DNA from: an uncultured Bacteroidales bacterium
Lineage (GTDB): Bacteria; Bacteroidota; Bacteroidia; Bacteroidales; UBA932
DNA: 64,000 nt
Assembly: GCA_900316955.1 (NCBI GenBank)
Contig: ONEX01000014.1
Coordinates: 27,614 to 91,613, forward strand
Reading direction: 5' to 3'
Shown here: piece after piece, positions 35,067 to 43,134 of the stretch
Numbering within the stretch: the first letter of the stretch is position 1
How the letters are laid out: the number at the start of each line of letters is the position of its first letter
Made by a program: the position numbers and the translations under genes
The notes under the pieces: model-generated
Seen by the model: only the letters and a program-made list of their open reading frames with translations
Database searches by the model: none
What the model was told of the DNA's origin: nothing

Positions 35067-36398
35067 TCAATACCCGTACCGTTTGCGGTAGGCGAGGATG
35101 AGGGTGACGGCGACGAGGAGGCAGCAGAAGTCGGCGGCATCGACGGCGAGCCAGATGCCGTTGGGGCCCAGGACGGCCGGGAGCAGGAACACGAAGCCGA
35201 GCTCGAAGACCAGATTCCGGATGAAGGAAAGCACGGCCGATACCTTGCCGTTGCCGAGGCCGGTGAACCAGGCCGAGGCGAACAGGTTGATGCCCGCGAT
35301 GAAGAAGCTGATCATGTACAGCCGGATGGCGTGCTTCGTGAGGGCCGACAGCTCCGGGTCATAGCCCACGAAGAGCCGGGCCGCGGGGCCGGCCGTCAGT
35401 TCCGAAACCAGCGTCATCATGGCGCCCAGCACGAGCAGAAGGATCACCGAATGCCGCAGGAGGCTCTTCAGTTCCACCTTGTTCCCCGCCCCGTAGTTAT
35501 AGCCGATGACCGGCGTCACCGCGATGTTGAAGCCGAAGAAGACCGCGGCGAAGATGTACCCGTAATAGAGCAGGACCGAGTAGGCCGCCACGCCATTCTC
35601 CCCCATCATCCGCAGGAGCTGGAGGTTGTAGCACATCGCCAGCACGTTCCAGGAGATGTTGCCCACGTACTCGGACAGGCCGTTGCTCGATGCCTGCAGG
35701 AGCGGCTCCCGCTCGAGTTTCGCCCGTAACAGCCTGAGTGAACTCCTGTTATGTCGACTCGAAAAATACCACAGCGGGAAGAAACCGCCCACGCAGCAGG
35801 CGAGCATCGACGCGGCCGCCGCCCCGGCGAGCCCCCATTTGAACACCGCGATGAACAGCGCGTCCAGCACCATGTTCGTGACCGCGCAGATGATGGACAT
35901 CACCGTCCCGAGCTGCGGCCGCTCCGCCGTCATGTAGAACGACTGGAAGCACATCTGCAGCATGAACGCGGGCAGGCCGATGGTGCAGATGCTTCCGTAC
36001 ACCACGCATAGCCGCGCCGTCTCCCCTTCCGCCCCCAGCAGCCGGGCCAGCGGCTCCATGAACACCAGCAGCGGCACCATGAACACGACGGCCAGGAGGA
36101 TGGTGAACCGGATAATCATCGTGAAGATCTGGCTCGCCCGGTAATAGTCCCCCTCGCCCATCGTCTTGGACACCAGGGCCGATCCGCCCGTCCCGAGCAT
36201 CAGCCCCAGCGACCCCACCAGCATCACCGCCGGCCAGATGATATTCAGCGCCGCAAAGGCCGATGTCCCCACGAAATTGGACACGAACAGCCCGTCCACG
36301 ACACTGTATATGCTCCCCACGAGCATCATCAGGATGCTCGGAATGGAGGATACGGCCAGTCTCCGGTACCCGTAATGTCCCTGCAGCGCGATTTCCAT
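35067..36398 (-). CDS. MATE family multidrug/Na+ antiporter
   Basis: A 443-residue inner-membrane exporter with about twelve helices in two halves. Family landmarks are SIYSVVDGLFVSNFVGTSAFAALN, GSALVSKTMGEGD, NMVLDALFIAVFKWGLAGAA and GYNYGAGN in the second half. It should expel cationic drugs or metabolites in exchange for Na+ or H+. The ATG at 36398 (MEIALQG) is preferred to an upstream in-frame alternative because the TATCTTTG box (36408-36415) ends 9 bases before it. It is divergent from the transketolase genes, with the two promoters nearly overlapping. Confidence 0.9.
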   Translation of the reverse strand: MEIALQGHYGYRRLAVSSIPSILMMLVGSIYSVVDGLFVSNFVGTSAFAALNIIWPAVMLVGSLGLMLGTGGSALVSKTMGEGDYYRASQIFTMIIRFTILLAVVFMVPLLVFMEPLARLLGAEGETARLCVVYGSICTIGLPAFMLQMCFQSFYMTAERPQLGTVMSIICAVTNMVLDALFIAVFKWGLAGAAAASMLACCVGGFFPLWYFSSRHNRSSLRLLRAKLEREPLLQASSNGLSEYVGNISWNVLAMCYNLQLLRMMGENGVAAYSVLLYYGYIFAAVFFGFNIAVTPVIGYNYGAGNKVELKSLLRHSVILLLVLGAMMTLVSELTAGPAARLFVGYDPELSALTKHAIRLYMISFFIAGINLFASAWFTGLGNGKVSAVLSFIRNLVFELGFVFLLPAVLGPNGIWLAVDAADFCCLLVAVTLILAYRKRYGY

Positions 36399-36407
36399 AA
36401 AGAGGTG

Positions 36408-36415
36408 CAAAGATA
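36408..36415 (-). promoter_or_regulatory. -7 promoter box of the MATE gene
   Basis: TATCTTTG on the minus strand; a TTTG lies 22 bases upstream (36438-36441). It is back to back with the transketolase promoter. Confidence 0.6.
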
Positions 36416-36424
36416 GGGCTTGTT

Positions 36425-36456
36425 TTTGTAAAAAACACAAAGAAATCTTATCTTTG
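36425..36456 (+). promoter_or_regulatory. Promoter of the transketolase operon
   Basis: TTTG (36425-36428), exactly 20 bases, TATCTTTG (36449-36456): a full match to the Bacteroidetes consensus. The leader is about 30 bases. Confidence 0.8.
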
Positions 36457-36488
36457 CATAATCGCGAAATTATTAGGTTACCTCAGAT

Positions 36489-37337
36489 ATGTACGACAAC
36501 AAGCAACTCCAAGAGATCTCGACGCAGGTGCGGCGGGACATCCTGAGGATGGTGTGCAGCGCGAAGTCCGGGCATCCGGGCGGATCGATGTCATCGACCG
36601 ACATCCTCACAACCCTGTATTTCAATGTGATGAAGCAGGATCCGGCCACGTGGACCCGGGATGGCAAGGGACAGGACATGTTCATCCTTTCCGCCGGCCA
36701 CATGACGCCCGTGTACTACTCCGTGCTGGCCCGCGCCGGTTACTTCCCGGTGTCCGAGCTCGCGACCTTCCGTACATTCGGCGCCCGCCTGCAGGGCCAC
36801 CCGTCCATCCGCAAGGGTCTCCCCGGCATCTTCCAGGCCTCCGGTTCCCTGGGCCAGGGCCTGTCCGCCGCCTGCGGCCTCGCCCTCGGCAAGAAGCTGG
36901 ACAAGGACGACAACTTCGTGTTCTGCCTGTGCGGTGACGGCGAGTCCGAGGAAGGGCAGATCTGGGAAGCCGGCATGTTCGCCGTGTTCCACAAGCTGGA
37001 CAACCTCATCGCGATGACCGACTGGAACGGCAAGCAGATCGACGGTCCCGTCTCCGAGGTCTCCGGCGAAGGCGACCTCTCCGAGAAGTGGGAAGCCTGG
37101 GGCTGGAACACCATCGTCGCCGAAGGCCACGATTTCGATTCCATCGCCAAGGCCTTCGAGCTCGCCAAGGCAGGCAAGGGCAGCGGCAAGCCCACGATGA
37201 TCCTCTTCAAGACCGAGATGGGCCACGGCGTGGACTTCATGGCCGGCACCCACAAGTGGCACGGTTCCGTCCCGAAGCCCGAGCAGCTCGAGGACGCGCT
37301 CAAGCAGTTAGGTGAAACTTCCTTAGGAGATTTTTAA
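36489..37337 (+). CDS. Transketolase, N-terminal (TPP-binding) subunit
   Basis: A 282-residue subunit holding the thiamine diphosphate domain of transketolase, which moves two-carbon units in the non-oxidative pentose phosphate pathway. Landmarks are SGHPGGSMSSTDIL, GSLGQGLSAACG and the TPP/Mg motif GDGESEEGQIWEA...MTDWN. Split transketolases are common in Bacteroidetes. One base separates its stop from the start of the second subunit. It is driven by a strong consensus promoter. Confidence 0.94.
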   Translation: MYDNKQLQEISTQVRRDILRMVCSAKSGHPGGSMSSTDILTTLYFNVMKQDPATWTRDGKGQDMFILSAGHMTPVYYSVLARAGYFPVSELATFRTFGARLQGHPSIRKGLPGIFQASGSLGQGLSAACGLALGKKLDKDDNFVFCLCGDGESEEGQIWEAGMFAVFHKLDNLIAMTDWNGKQIDGPVSEVSGEGDLSEKWEAWGWNTIVAEGHDFDSIAKAFELAKAGKGSGKPTMILFKTEMGHGVDFMAGTHKWHGSVPKPEQLEDALKQLGETSLGDF

Positions 37338-37338
37338 T

Positions 37339-38292
37339 ATGAAGAAGTATATCGATACAGGCAAGAAGGACACCCGCAGCGGATTCGGCGTGGGTCTTCT
37401 CGAAGCGGGCCGCGCGGACAGCCGCGTCGTCGCCCTCACCGCGGACCTCAAGGGCTCCCTCAAGATGGACGCCTTCGCAGCGGAGTTCCCGGAGCGTTTC
37501 ATCCAGTGCGGCATCGCCGAGGCCAACATGGTCGGCGCCGCCGCCGGTCTCGCCATCACCGGCAAGATTCCGTTCATCGGCTCCTTCGCGGAGTTCGTGA
37601 CCGGCCGTGTCTATGACCAGGTCCGCCAGGAAGTCTCCTACGGCAAGGCCAATGTGAAGATCGCCTCCTCCCACGCGGGCATCACCCTCGGCGAGGACGG
37701 CGCCACGCACCAGACCATGGAGGACATGGCCCTCATGCGCGCCCTTCCGGAGATGGTCGTAATCAACCCCTGCGACTTCAACCAGACCAAGAACGCCACC
37801 ATCGCCGCCGCGAAGTACGTGGGTCCCGTGTACCTGCGCTTCGGCCGTCCGAGCGTCCCGAACTTCACCCCGGAGAACGAGGAGTTCGTGATCGGCAAGG
37901 CCCAGGTCCTCAACGAGGGCAAGGACGTCACCATCATCGCCTGCGGCCACCTCGTGTGGGAGGCCCTCCAGGCCGCCGAGGCCCTCGAGGCCGAAGGCAT
38001 CAGCGCCGAGGTCATCAACATGGCCACCGTCAAGCCGCTGGACGAGGAAGCCATCCTCACCTCCGCCGCGAAGACGAAGGCCCTCGTCGTGGCCGAGGAG
38101 CACAACATGGCCGGCGGTCTCGGCGAGGCCGTGGCCGGCCTGCTCGCCCGCACCGTCCCCACCCCTGTCGAATTCGTCAACGGCAAGGACCTGTTCGGCC
38201 AGAGTGGCACGCCTTCTGCATTGATGGCGCAATATGGCCTCGACGCCCAGCATGTCGCTGAAGCCGCCAAGAAGGTCATCGCACGGAAATAA
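37339..38292 (+). CDS. Transketolase, C-terminal (pyrimidine-binding) subunit
   Basis: A 317-residue partner that completes the active site. Visible are CGIAEANMVGAAAGLA with the cofactor-activating Glu, GEDGATHQTMEDMALMRALP, and the C-terminal domain with EEHNMAGGLGEAVAG. It is transcribed with the N-terminal subunit, and its stop overlaps the start of the sigma factor gene as TAATG. Length and motifs are complete. Confidence 0.94.
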   Translation: MKKYIDTGKKDTRSGFGVGLLEAGRADSRVVALTADLKGSLKMDAFAAEFPERFIQCGIAEANMVGAAAGLAITGKIPFIGSFAEFVTGRVYDQVRQEVSYGKANVKIASSHAGITLGEDGATHQTMEDMALMRALPEMVVINPCDFNQTKNATIAAAKYVGPVYLRFGRPSVPNFTPENEEFVIGKAQVLNEGKDVTIIACGHLVWEALQAAEALEAEGISAEVINMATVKPLDEEAILTSAAKTKALVVAEEHNMAGGLGEAVAGLLARTVPTPVEFVNGKDLFGQSGTPSALMAQYGLDAQHVAEAAKKVIARK

Positions 38293-38813
38293 TGGACAAT
38301 GCCGAGCGGCTCTTCAATGAGATTGTAAAGGAATACAGCGAGCGTGTCTACTGGCACGTCCGCCGGTTCGTGAACAACCACGAAGACGCCGACGACCTTG
38401 TCCAGGAAATCTTCCTGAAGATATGGACTGCGCTTCCCTCGTTCCGGGGGGAAGCGCAGCTCTTTACCTGGGTGTACCGCATCGCCACGAACGAGACCCT
38501 GAACTGGCTCCGCCGCGAGAAGGTCCGGTCCGCCCTCCGCTTCACCTCCATCGACGCGGAAATGGAGCGGCGCATCGACAGCGACCCCTTCTTCGACGGG
38601 GACGCCGCGGACCGCGCCCTTTCCAAGGCGGTGGCGAAGCTCCCGGAAAAACAGCGCCAGGTGTTCATTCTCCGGTACTACGACGAGATGCCCTACGAGC
38701 AGATGTCGGAAGTGCTGGACACGTCCGTCGGCGCGCTCAAAGCCTCCTATCACATCGCGCAGGAAAAAGTCCGTTCCGCCCTGGGAAAGGATATTTTCGT
38801 CGGAACGGATTAA
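38292..38813 (+). CDS. ECF RNA polymerase sigma factor
   Basis: A 173-residue sigma-70 family protein with region 2 (EDADDLVQEIFLKIW, FTWVYRIATNETLNWLRR) and region 4 (LPEKQRQVFILRYYDEMPYEQMSEVLDTSVGALKASYHIA). It would direct transcription of a small regulon. Its start overlaps the transketolase stop, and a one-TM protein gene follows 35 bases later, the usual place for an anti-sigma factor. Confidence 0.92.
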   Translation: MDNAERLFNEIVKEYSERVYWHVRRFVNNHEDADDLVQEIFLKIWTALPSFRGEAQLFTWVYRIATNETLNWLRREKVRSALRFTSIDAEMERRIDSDPFFDGDAADRALSKAVAKLPEKQRQVFILRYYDEMPYEQMSEVLDTSVGALKASYHIAQEKVRSALGKDIFVGTD

Positions 38814-38848
38814 ACCTTCCGAAAAAGCCCGTGTCTAAACCACTGTCT

Positions 38849-39244
38849 ATGAGCAAAAGGAATGACATAACCACGCCGGAAGGCTACTTTGAGAACCTGC
38901 AGCAGCGGCTCTCGGAGATTCCCGCCCGCCCCGTCCGCGTCAGCCCGGTCCACCGCCTGGCGCCGTACGCGGCCATCGCCGCCAGTTTCCTGGTGGCCGT
39001 GCTGCTGGGCAACTCCATCCTCCGCCATACGGCTCCCGCCCCCGCCGAGGACGACACCTGGACCTACGTGTCCTACCTCGCCGACGCCCTGGATCCGGAC
39101 GGCGCCGCCATGATGGACATCTACGGCTACGAGGAGGAAGAGGAACCGCAAGGCCTCTCCGCCGACGATATCGTCAACTACCTGCTCGCAGACGGCATCA
39201 CTGTCGAACATCTGAATTATCTCAGTTATGAAGAAGGTTATTAG
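38849..39244 (+). CDS. Single-TM protein, possible anti-sigma factor
   Basis: A 131-residue protein starting MSKRNDITTPEGYFENLQQR, with one membrane helix (about 44-62: LAPYAAIAASFLVAVLLG) and an acidic tail (YEEEEEPQGLSADD). The cytosolic N-terminus carries the TPEGYFENL motif often seen in short Bacteroidetes proteins next to ECF sigma genes. Its end overlaps the next gene by 17 bases. The anti-sigma role is inferred from layout; no zinc-type HxxxCxxC motif is present. Confidence 0.65.
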   Translation: MSKRNDITTPEGYFENLQQRLSEIPARPVRVSPVHRLAPYAAIAASFLVAVLLGNSILRHTAPAPAEDDTWTYVSYLADALDPDGAAMMDIYGYEEEEEPQGLSADDIVNYLLADGITVEHLNYLSYEEGY

Positions 39245-39815
39245 TGTATTGTGCGCGCTGATGGTCCTGTCCATCAGCGCCTTCGCCCAGGGCCCCCAGG
39301 GTCCCCAGGGGCCGCGCCGGGGCGGTGACAACGGCTGGCGCGAGCGCGTCCGGGCCGAGAAGGTCGCCTTCCTGACCGAGGAGATCGACCTCACCGAAAG
39401 CGAGGCCCAGGTCTTCTGGCCCATCTACAACGAAATCCAGAAAGCCCAGCGCGACGGCTTCGAGGCCGTGAAGAACGCGTATGACGCCATGGCCAAGGGC
39501 GTCGAAGAGAAGAAGGGCAGCAAGGAGATGGAGAAGCTGGTCAAGGCTTATATCGACGCCAAGGAGAAGAACGAAGGCATCGAGACCAAGTACCTGAACA
39601 AGCTCCTCAAGGTCCTCCCCGCCGAGAAGGTCGCCCGCTACTACGTGGCCGAGGAGAAATTCCGCCACCAGCAGATCGGCCGCCTCGGGAACGGCAACTT
39701 CCCCAACCTCCGCATGAGCGAAGAGCAGAAGCAGCAGTGGAAGGAACGCGGCGAACAGATGCGGGAACAGTTCCGCAACTGGACGGGCCAGGGGCAGAAG
39801 AAAGAGAACAATTAG
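39228..39815 (+). CDS. Exported Spy/CpxP-like helical protein
   Basis: A 195-residue secreted protein with a signal peptide ending AFAQ, a Gly/Pro/Gln-rich linker (GPQGPQGPRRGG) and a charged helical body: AFLTEEIDLTESEAQVFWPIYNEIQ, and VLPAEKVARYYVAEEKFRHQQI. The pattern matches Bacteroidetes periplasmic proteins related to Spy or to the LTXXQ group, which act as chaperones or stress sensors. It is the last gene of a transketolase-sigma cassette and is followed by a strong terminator. Confidence 0.7.
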   Translation: MKKVISVLCALMVLSISAFAQGPQGPQGPRRGGDNGWRERVRAEKVAFLTEEIDLTESEAQVFWPIYNEIQKAQRDGFEAVKNAYDAMAKGVEEKKGSKEMEKLVKAYIDAKEKNEGIETKYLNKLLKVLPAEKVARYYVAEEKFRHQQIGRLGNGNFPNLRMSEEQKQQWKERGEQMREQFRNWTGQGQKKENN

Positions 39816-39853
39816 CCCATCAAGGCGTTGATTGATAGTTGGTTAGAAAAAAT

Positions 39854-39887
39854 GACCCGGTGAGAGTCTCACCGGGTCGTTTTTTTG
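39854..39887 (+). terminator. Intrinsic terminator after the sigma cassette
   Basis: GACCCGGTGA pairs with TCACCGGGTC around a 5-base loop and is followed by seven T residues. Confidence 0.92.
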
Positions 39888-39891
39888 TATG

Positions 39892-40554
39892 CTACAGGGT
39901 GTCGACGAACTGGCCGTCCCGCATCACGAGGGTGCGGTCGCAGAGGGCCGCGAGGGAGGGATCGTGGGTGACGATCACGACGGTCTGGCCCAGCCGGTCG
40001 CGGAGGTCGAAGAACAGGCGGTGGATTTCCTCCTTGGTCTTGCTGTCCAGGTTGCCGGAGGGTTCGTCAGCGAAGAGGATGGCCGGGTCGTTGACGATGG
40101 CGCGGGCGATCGCGACGCGCTGCTGCTCGCCGCCGGAGAGCTCCGACGGCTTGTGCGTAAGCCGCGCGGAGAGGCCCACCTCGCCCAGCAGGCGCGTGGC
40201 CTTCTCCCGCGCCGCGCGCATCGGGAGGCCGCCGATGAGGGCCGGGATGGTCACGTTTTCCAGCGCGTCGAACTCCGGAAGGAGGTGATGCGCCTGGAAG
40301 ACGAAGCCGATCCGGCGGTTCCGGAAGGCCGACAGTTCCCGCTGCCCGAGGTGCAGGACATCCGTCCCGTCCACGGTGAGGGTGCCCGCATCCGGCGTGG
40401 ACAGGGTGCCCAGGATCTGCAGGAGGGTGGACTTCCCCGCTCCGGAGGCGCCCATGATGGCCACGACTTCGCCGCGCTCGGCCTGGAAATCGACGCCCTT
40501 CAGCACTTTGAGCGTGCCGAAACTCTTCTCGATACCTTTTGCTTCGATAATCAT
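39892..40554 (-). CDS. lolD: ABC transporter ATPase, LolD/MacB type
   Basis: A 220-residue ATPase from ATG 40554 ([13 protein letters not shown]). Walker A is GASGAGKST, the Q-loop lies in [12 protein letters not shown], the signature is LSGGEQQR, Walker B is [12 protein letters not shown], and the H-loop is IVTHD. The [15 protein letters not shown] segment is typical of LolD, which powers release of lipoproteins from the inner membrane; MacB-like ATPases are close relatives. The permease genes are not adjacent. A longer frame upstream is rejected because the TATTTTTG box lies 4 bases before this ATG. Confidence 0.85.
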   Translation of the reverse strand: MIIEAKGIEKSFGTLKVLKGVDFQAERGEVVAIMGASGAGKSTLLQILGTLSTPDAGTLTVDGTDVLHLGQRELSAFRNRRIGFVFQAHHLLPEFDALENVTIPALIGGLPMRAAREKATRLLGEVGLSARLTHKPSELSGGEQQRVAIARAIVNDPAILFADEPSGNLDSKTKEEIHRLFFDLRDRLGQTVVIVTHDPSLAALCDRTLVMRDGQFVDTL

Positions 40555-40558
40555 GCGA

Positions 40559-40566
40559 CAAAAATA
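40559..40566 (-). promoter_or_regulatory. -7 promoter box of lolD
   Basis: TATTTTTG on the minus strand, 4 bases from the ATG: a leaderless arrangement. Confidence 0.6.
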
Positions 40567-40609
40567 CGGAAAAATCACCGAATCGGTGTGGGATTCGGAA
40601 AAAAAGTCG

Positions 40610-40617
40610 TATCTTTG
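40610..40617 (+). promoter_or_regulatory. -7 promoter box of rpsP
   Basis: TATCTTTG, exact consensus, giving a leader of about 55-60 bases before rpsP. Confidence 0.65.
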
Positions 40618-40678
40618 CCGTCCGCAATCTCGAGAAGGTTGCATAACGCATTTATTAACAAACAAAAACAGATTCACA

Positions 40679-41215
40679 ATGGCTGTTAAAATCAGACTCC
40701 AGCGCCACGGTAAGAAGAATTTCGCATTCTTCCACATTGTTGTGGCCGACTCCCGTTCCCCGCGTGACGGACGTTTCATCGAGCAGCTCGGCTCCTACAA
40801 CCCGAACACCAACCCCGCCACCATCGTCCTTGACAGCGACAAGGCCCTGAAGTGGCTCAACGTCGGTGCCCAGCCCACGCTGACGGCCCGCCGCATCCTC
40901 TCCTACGAAGGTGTCCTGCTTCGCAAGCACCTCCAGGAAGGCGTCGCCAAGGGTGCCCTCACCCAGGCCCAGGCCGACGAGAAGTTCGCCGCCTGGAAGG
41001 CTGGCCAGGATCAGAAGATCGCCGACAAGAAGGCCGGTCTGAAGAACGAGGCCATCGCCAAGGCGAAGGAAGCCAAGGCCGCCGAGGCCAAGGTCAACGA
41101 GGCCCGCGCCGAAGCCATCGCCAAGAAGAAGGCCGAGGCTGAGGAAGCCGCCCGCAAGGCCGCCGAAGAGGCTGCCGCCGAGGCCGCCGAGGCCGTCGAG
41201 ACCCCTGCTGAATAA
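40679..41215 (+). CDS. rpsP: 30S ribosomal protein S16
   Basis: A 178-residue protein. The first 80 or so residues are canonical S16 ([42 protein letters not shown] in part; [19 protein letters not shown]). An Ala/Lys/Glu-rich C-terminal extension of about 80 residues follows, as is usual in Bacteroidetes S16. It is part of the small ribosomal subunit. Its stop overlaps the rimM start as TAATG. Confidence 0.96.
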   Translation: MAVKIRLQRHGKKNFAFFHIVVADSRSPRDGRFIEQLGSYNPNTNPATIVLDSDKALKWLNVGAQPTLTARRILSYEGVLLRKHLQEGVAKGALTQAQADEKFAAWKAGQDQKIADKKAGLKNEAIAKAKEAKAAEAKVNEARAEAIAKKKAEAEEAARKAAEEAAAEAAEAVETPAE

Positions 41216-41700
41216 TGCAGCGGATCGGGCAGGTACTGAAATCCAACGGCCGGGACGGCGAACTCCTCGTGAGCTTCTCCGGGATCGCGCCCGAGGATAT
41301 CGACCTTGAGGAACCGGTATTCATCGAATTCGATGGACTGCCGGTTCCCTTTTATTTTGAAGCATTCAACCAGCGGGGCAACTCCCGCGCCCTTGTCCGC
41401 CTGACCGGCGTACACAACCTCACGGACGCCGACGAACTCGCCGGCGCCGTCCTCTACGCCGAGGACGACCTCTACGAAGACGAGGAAGAAGACCTGACCG
41501 GCTGGACCGTCCTGGATGCGGACGGGACGAAAGTCGGCACCGTATCGGCCCACGAAGACATTCCCGGCAACCCCTGCATCTGGGTGGAGACCGGCCGCGG
41601 CGAATGCCTCCTCCCCCTGCGGGAAGAGCTCGTCCTGGACGTGGACGAAACGGAAAAGACCCTCCGGATGGAGATTCCGGAAGGTCTTCTTAACCTTTGA
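41215..41700 (+). CDS. rimM: 16S rRNA processing protein RimM
   Basis: A 161-residue 30S maturation factor. The N-terminal barrel starts [21 protein letters not shown] and the PRC-barrel part includes LTGWTVLDADGTKVGTV and LLPLREELVLDVDETEKTL. RimM binds S19 and helps 16S folding. The rpsP-rimM pair is a conserved operon. It has a one-base-type overlap with rpsP and converges with the phosphatase gene 11 bases on. Confidence 0.93.
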   Translation: MQRIGQVLKSNGRDGELLVSFSGIAPEDIDLEEPVFIEFDGLPVPFYFEAFNQRGNSRALVRLTGVHNLTDADELAGAVLYAEDDLYEDEEEDLTGWTVLDADGTKVGTVSAHEDIPGNPCIWVETGRGECLLPLREELVLDVDETEKTLRMEIPEGLLNL

Positions 41701-41711
41701 TAATCAACTGA

Positions 41712-43112
41712 TTATTTCTTGTAGCCAGCCAGCTTCGCGATGAGCGGAGCGATTTCGGCGTTGTCCTTCACGGTGTTGAACTGCTCCGCGCAGGCGCCCG
41801 TGACGTACAGGCCCACCGGGGAACCGGAGTGGGAACCGAAGCTCCACTGGTAGCCGGCGGCGCGGTCCAGCGCGCGGACCACGTCGGCGACGATCCGGAA
41901 GTTCGAGGAATACAGGTTCTCTTCGGTCAGGTTGCGGTCGCCGCCCTTTCCGAAGGTGCGGTCGTAGATTTCCTTCAGCTCACCCTCGGTCCGCTGGTTC
42001 ACCTCCACTTCGCCCCACAGGCCCAGCTGCTCGTTGAAAAAGCCTTTCACGGCATCCCAGCTCGGGGTCTTGAACGGCTTGTCCGTCGGGAAGAACTGCG
42101 CGCGGAACAGGTTCGTCAGCTCGTCGACGCAGGCATGCTGCTTGGCGAGCCGCTCCGGATGCATCTCGTAGCGGCCGCTGCCCAGCATCAGGCCGCCGGT
42201 CTCGTGGTCGGCCGTGATCACGATGAGGGTCTCCTTCGGATAGCGGGCGAGGAACGTGAGGGCGAGGTCCACGGACTGGGCCATGTCGTTCACCTCCTGG
42301 AAGCAGGTCGCGGCGTCGTTGCCGTGGCCGGCGTAGTCAATCTTGCCGCCTTCGATCATGAAGAAGAAGCCCTTCTTGCCGTAGCGGGACTCCAGGTAGC
42401 GGATGCCGGCGTCGGTGAAGTCGGCCAGCTGGGTGTCATCCGCCTTGCGATCGATGGCGTACGGGAGGGAATCCTCCGCCTTGGCGCTCAGGCACAGGAC
42501 GCGCGGCTTGGAGAAGTCGATGCCCTGGATGGCGCCGGGGCCCTTGTAGATGGTGATGCCGGCGGAATCGGCCTTGTGCTCGAAATAGGCCGCATCGTGG
42601 CCGGAACCCCGGTTCGTGAGGAAGGTCGATCCGGCCATGAAGTCCACGGGGGAATCGATCATCTGGAGGGAGATCTCCTCATAGCCGTTGCGGCTCGCGG
42701 TGTGCGCCACGAAGCTCGCCGGCGTGGCGTGGTTCACGCCCACGCTGGTGGCGACGCCCGTGCCGAAACCGGCCGCATGGGCCCATTCCGTCAGGTTCGG
42801 GGTGGGATTTCCGTTCGGGTCCACGCCCACGACGCCGTTGTCGATCTTCGTACCCGTAGCCAGCGCGGTGCCGGCGGCGGAGGAGTCGGTGACCAGGGAG
42901 TTGGCAGAGACCGTCGTGATGAAGTTCACCACCGGGAAACTCGTGAAGTTCACGTTTTCCTGGCCATTTGCCTGGTTGTAGAGATTCGTGCCGATGACTT
43001 CGTTGACGCCCATGCCGTCCCCGATGAAATAGAACACATACTTGACCTTGGGCTCGGAGGAGCAGCCCACCACGAGCAGAGCGAGGAGAAGAAGATAAGT
43101 TATCCGTTTCAT
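41712..43112 (-). CDS. Alkaline phosphatase lipoprotein
   Basis: A 466-residue phosphomonoesterase exported as a lipoprotein (signal ending VVGC). Metal and catalytic motifs: GDGMGVNE, TDSSAAGTALATG with the nucleophilic Ser, KIDYAGHGND, and TADHETGG. It should free phosphate from organic esters outside the inner membrane. The ATG at 43112 (MKRITYLLL) gives the normal signal. It lies 22 bases after the GH20 gene, likely the last gene of that run. Confidence 0.92.
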   Translation of the reverse strand: MKRITYLLLLALLVVGCSSEPKVKYVFYFIGDGMGVNEVIGTNLYNQANGQENVNFTSFPVVNFITTVSANSLVTDSSAAGTALATGTKIDNGVVGVDPNGNPTPNLTEWAHAAGFGTGVATSVGVNHATPASFVAHTASRNGYEEISLQMIDSPVDFMAGSTFLTNRGSGHDAAYFEHKADSAGITIYKGPGAIQGIDFSKPRVLCLSAKAEDSLPYAIDRKADDTQLADFTDAGIRYLESRYGKKGFFFMIEGGKIDYAGHGNDAATCFQEVNDMAQSVDLALTFLARYPKETLIVITADHETGGLMLGSGRYEMHPERLAKQHACVDELTNLFRAQFFPTDKPFKTPSWDAVKGFFNEQLGLWGEVEVNQRTEGELKEIYDRTFGKGGDRNLTEENLYSSNFRIVADVVRALDRAAGYQWSFGSHSGSPVGLYVTGACAEQFNTVKDNAEIAPLIAKLAGYKK

Positions 43113-43134
43113 ATACACTGGGTTAATAGTTTTC

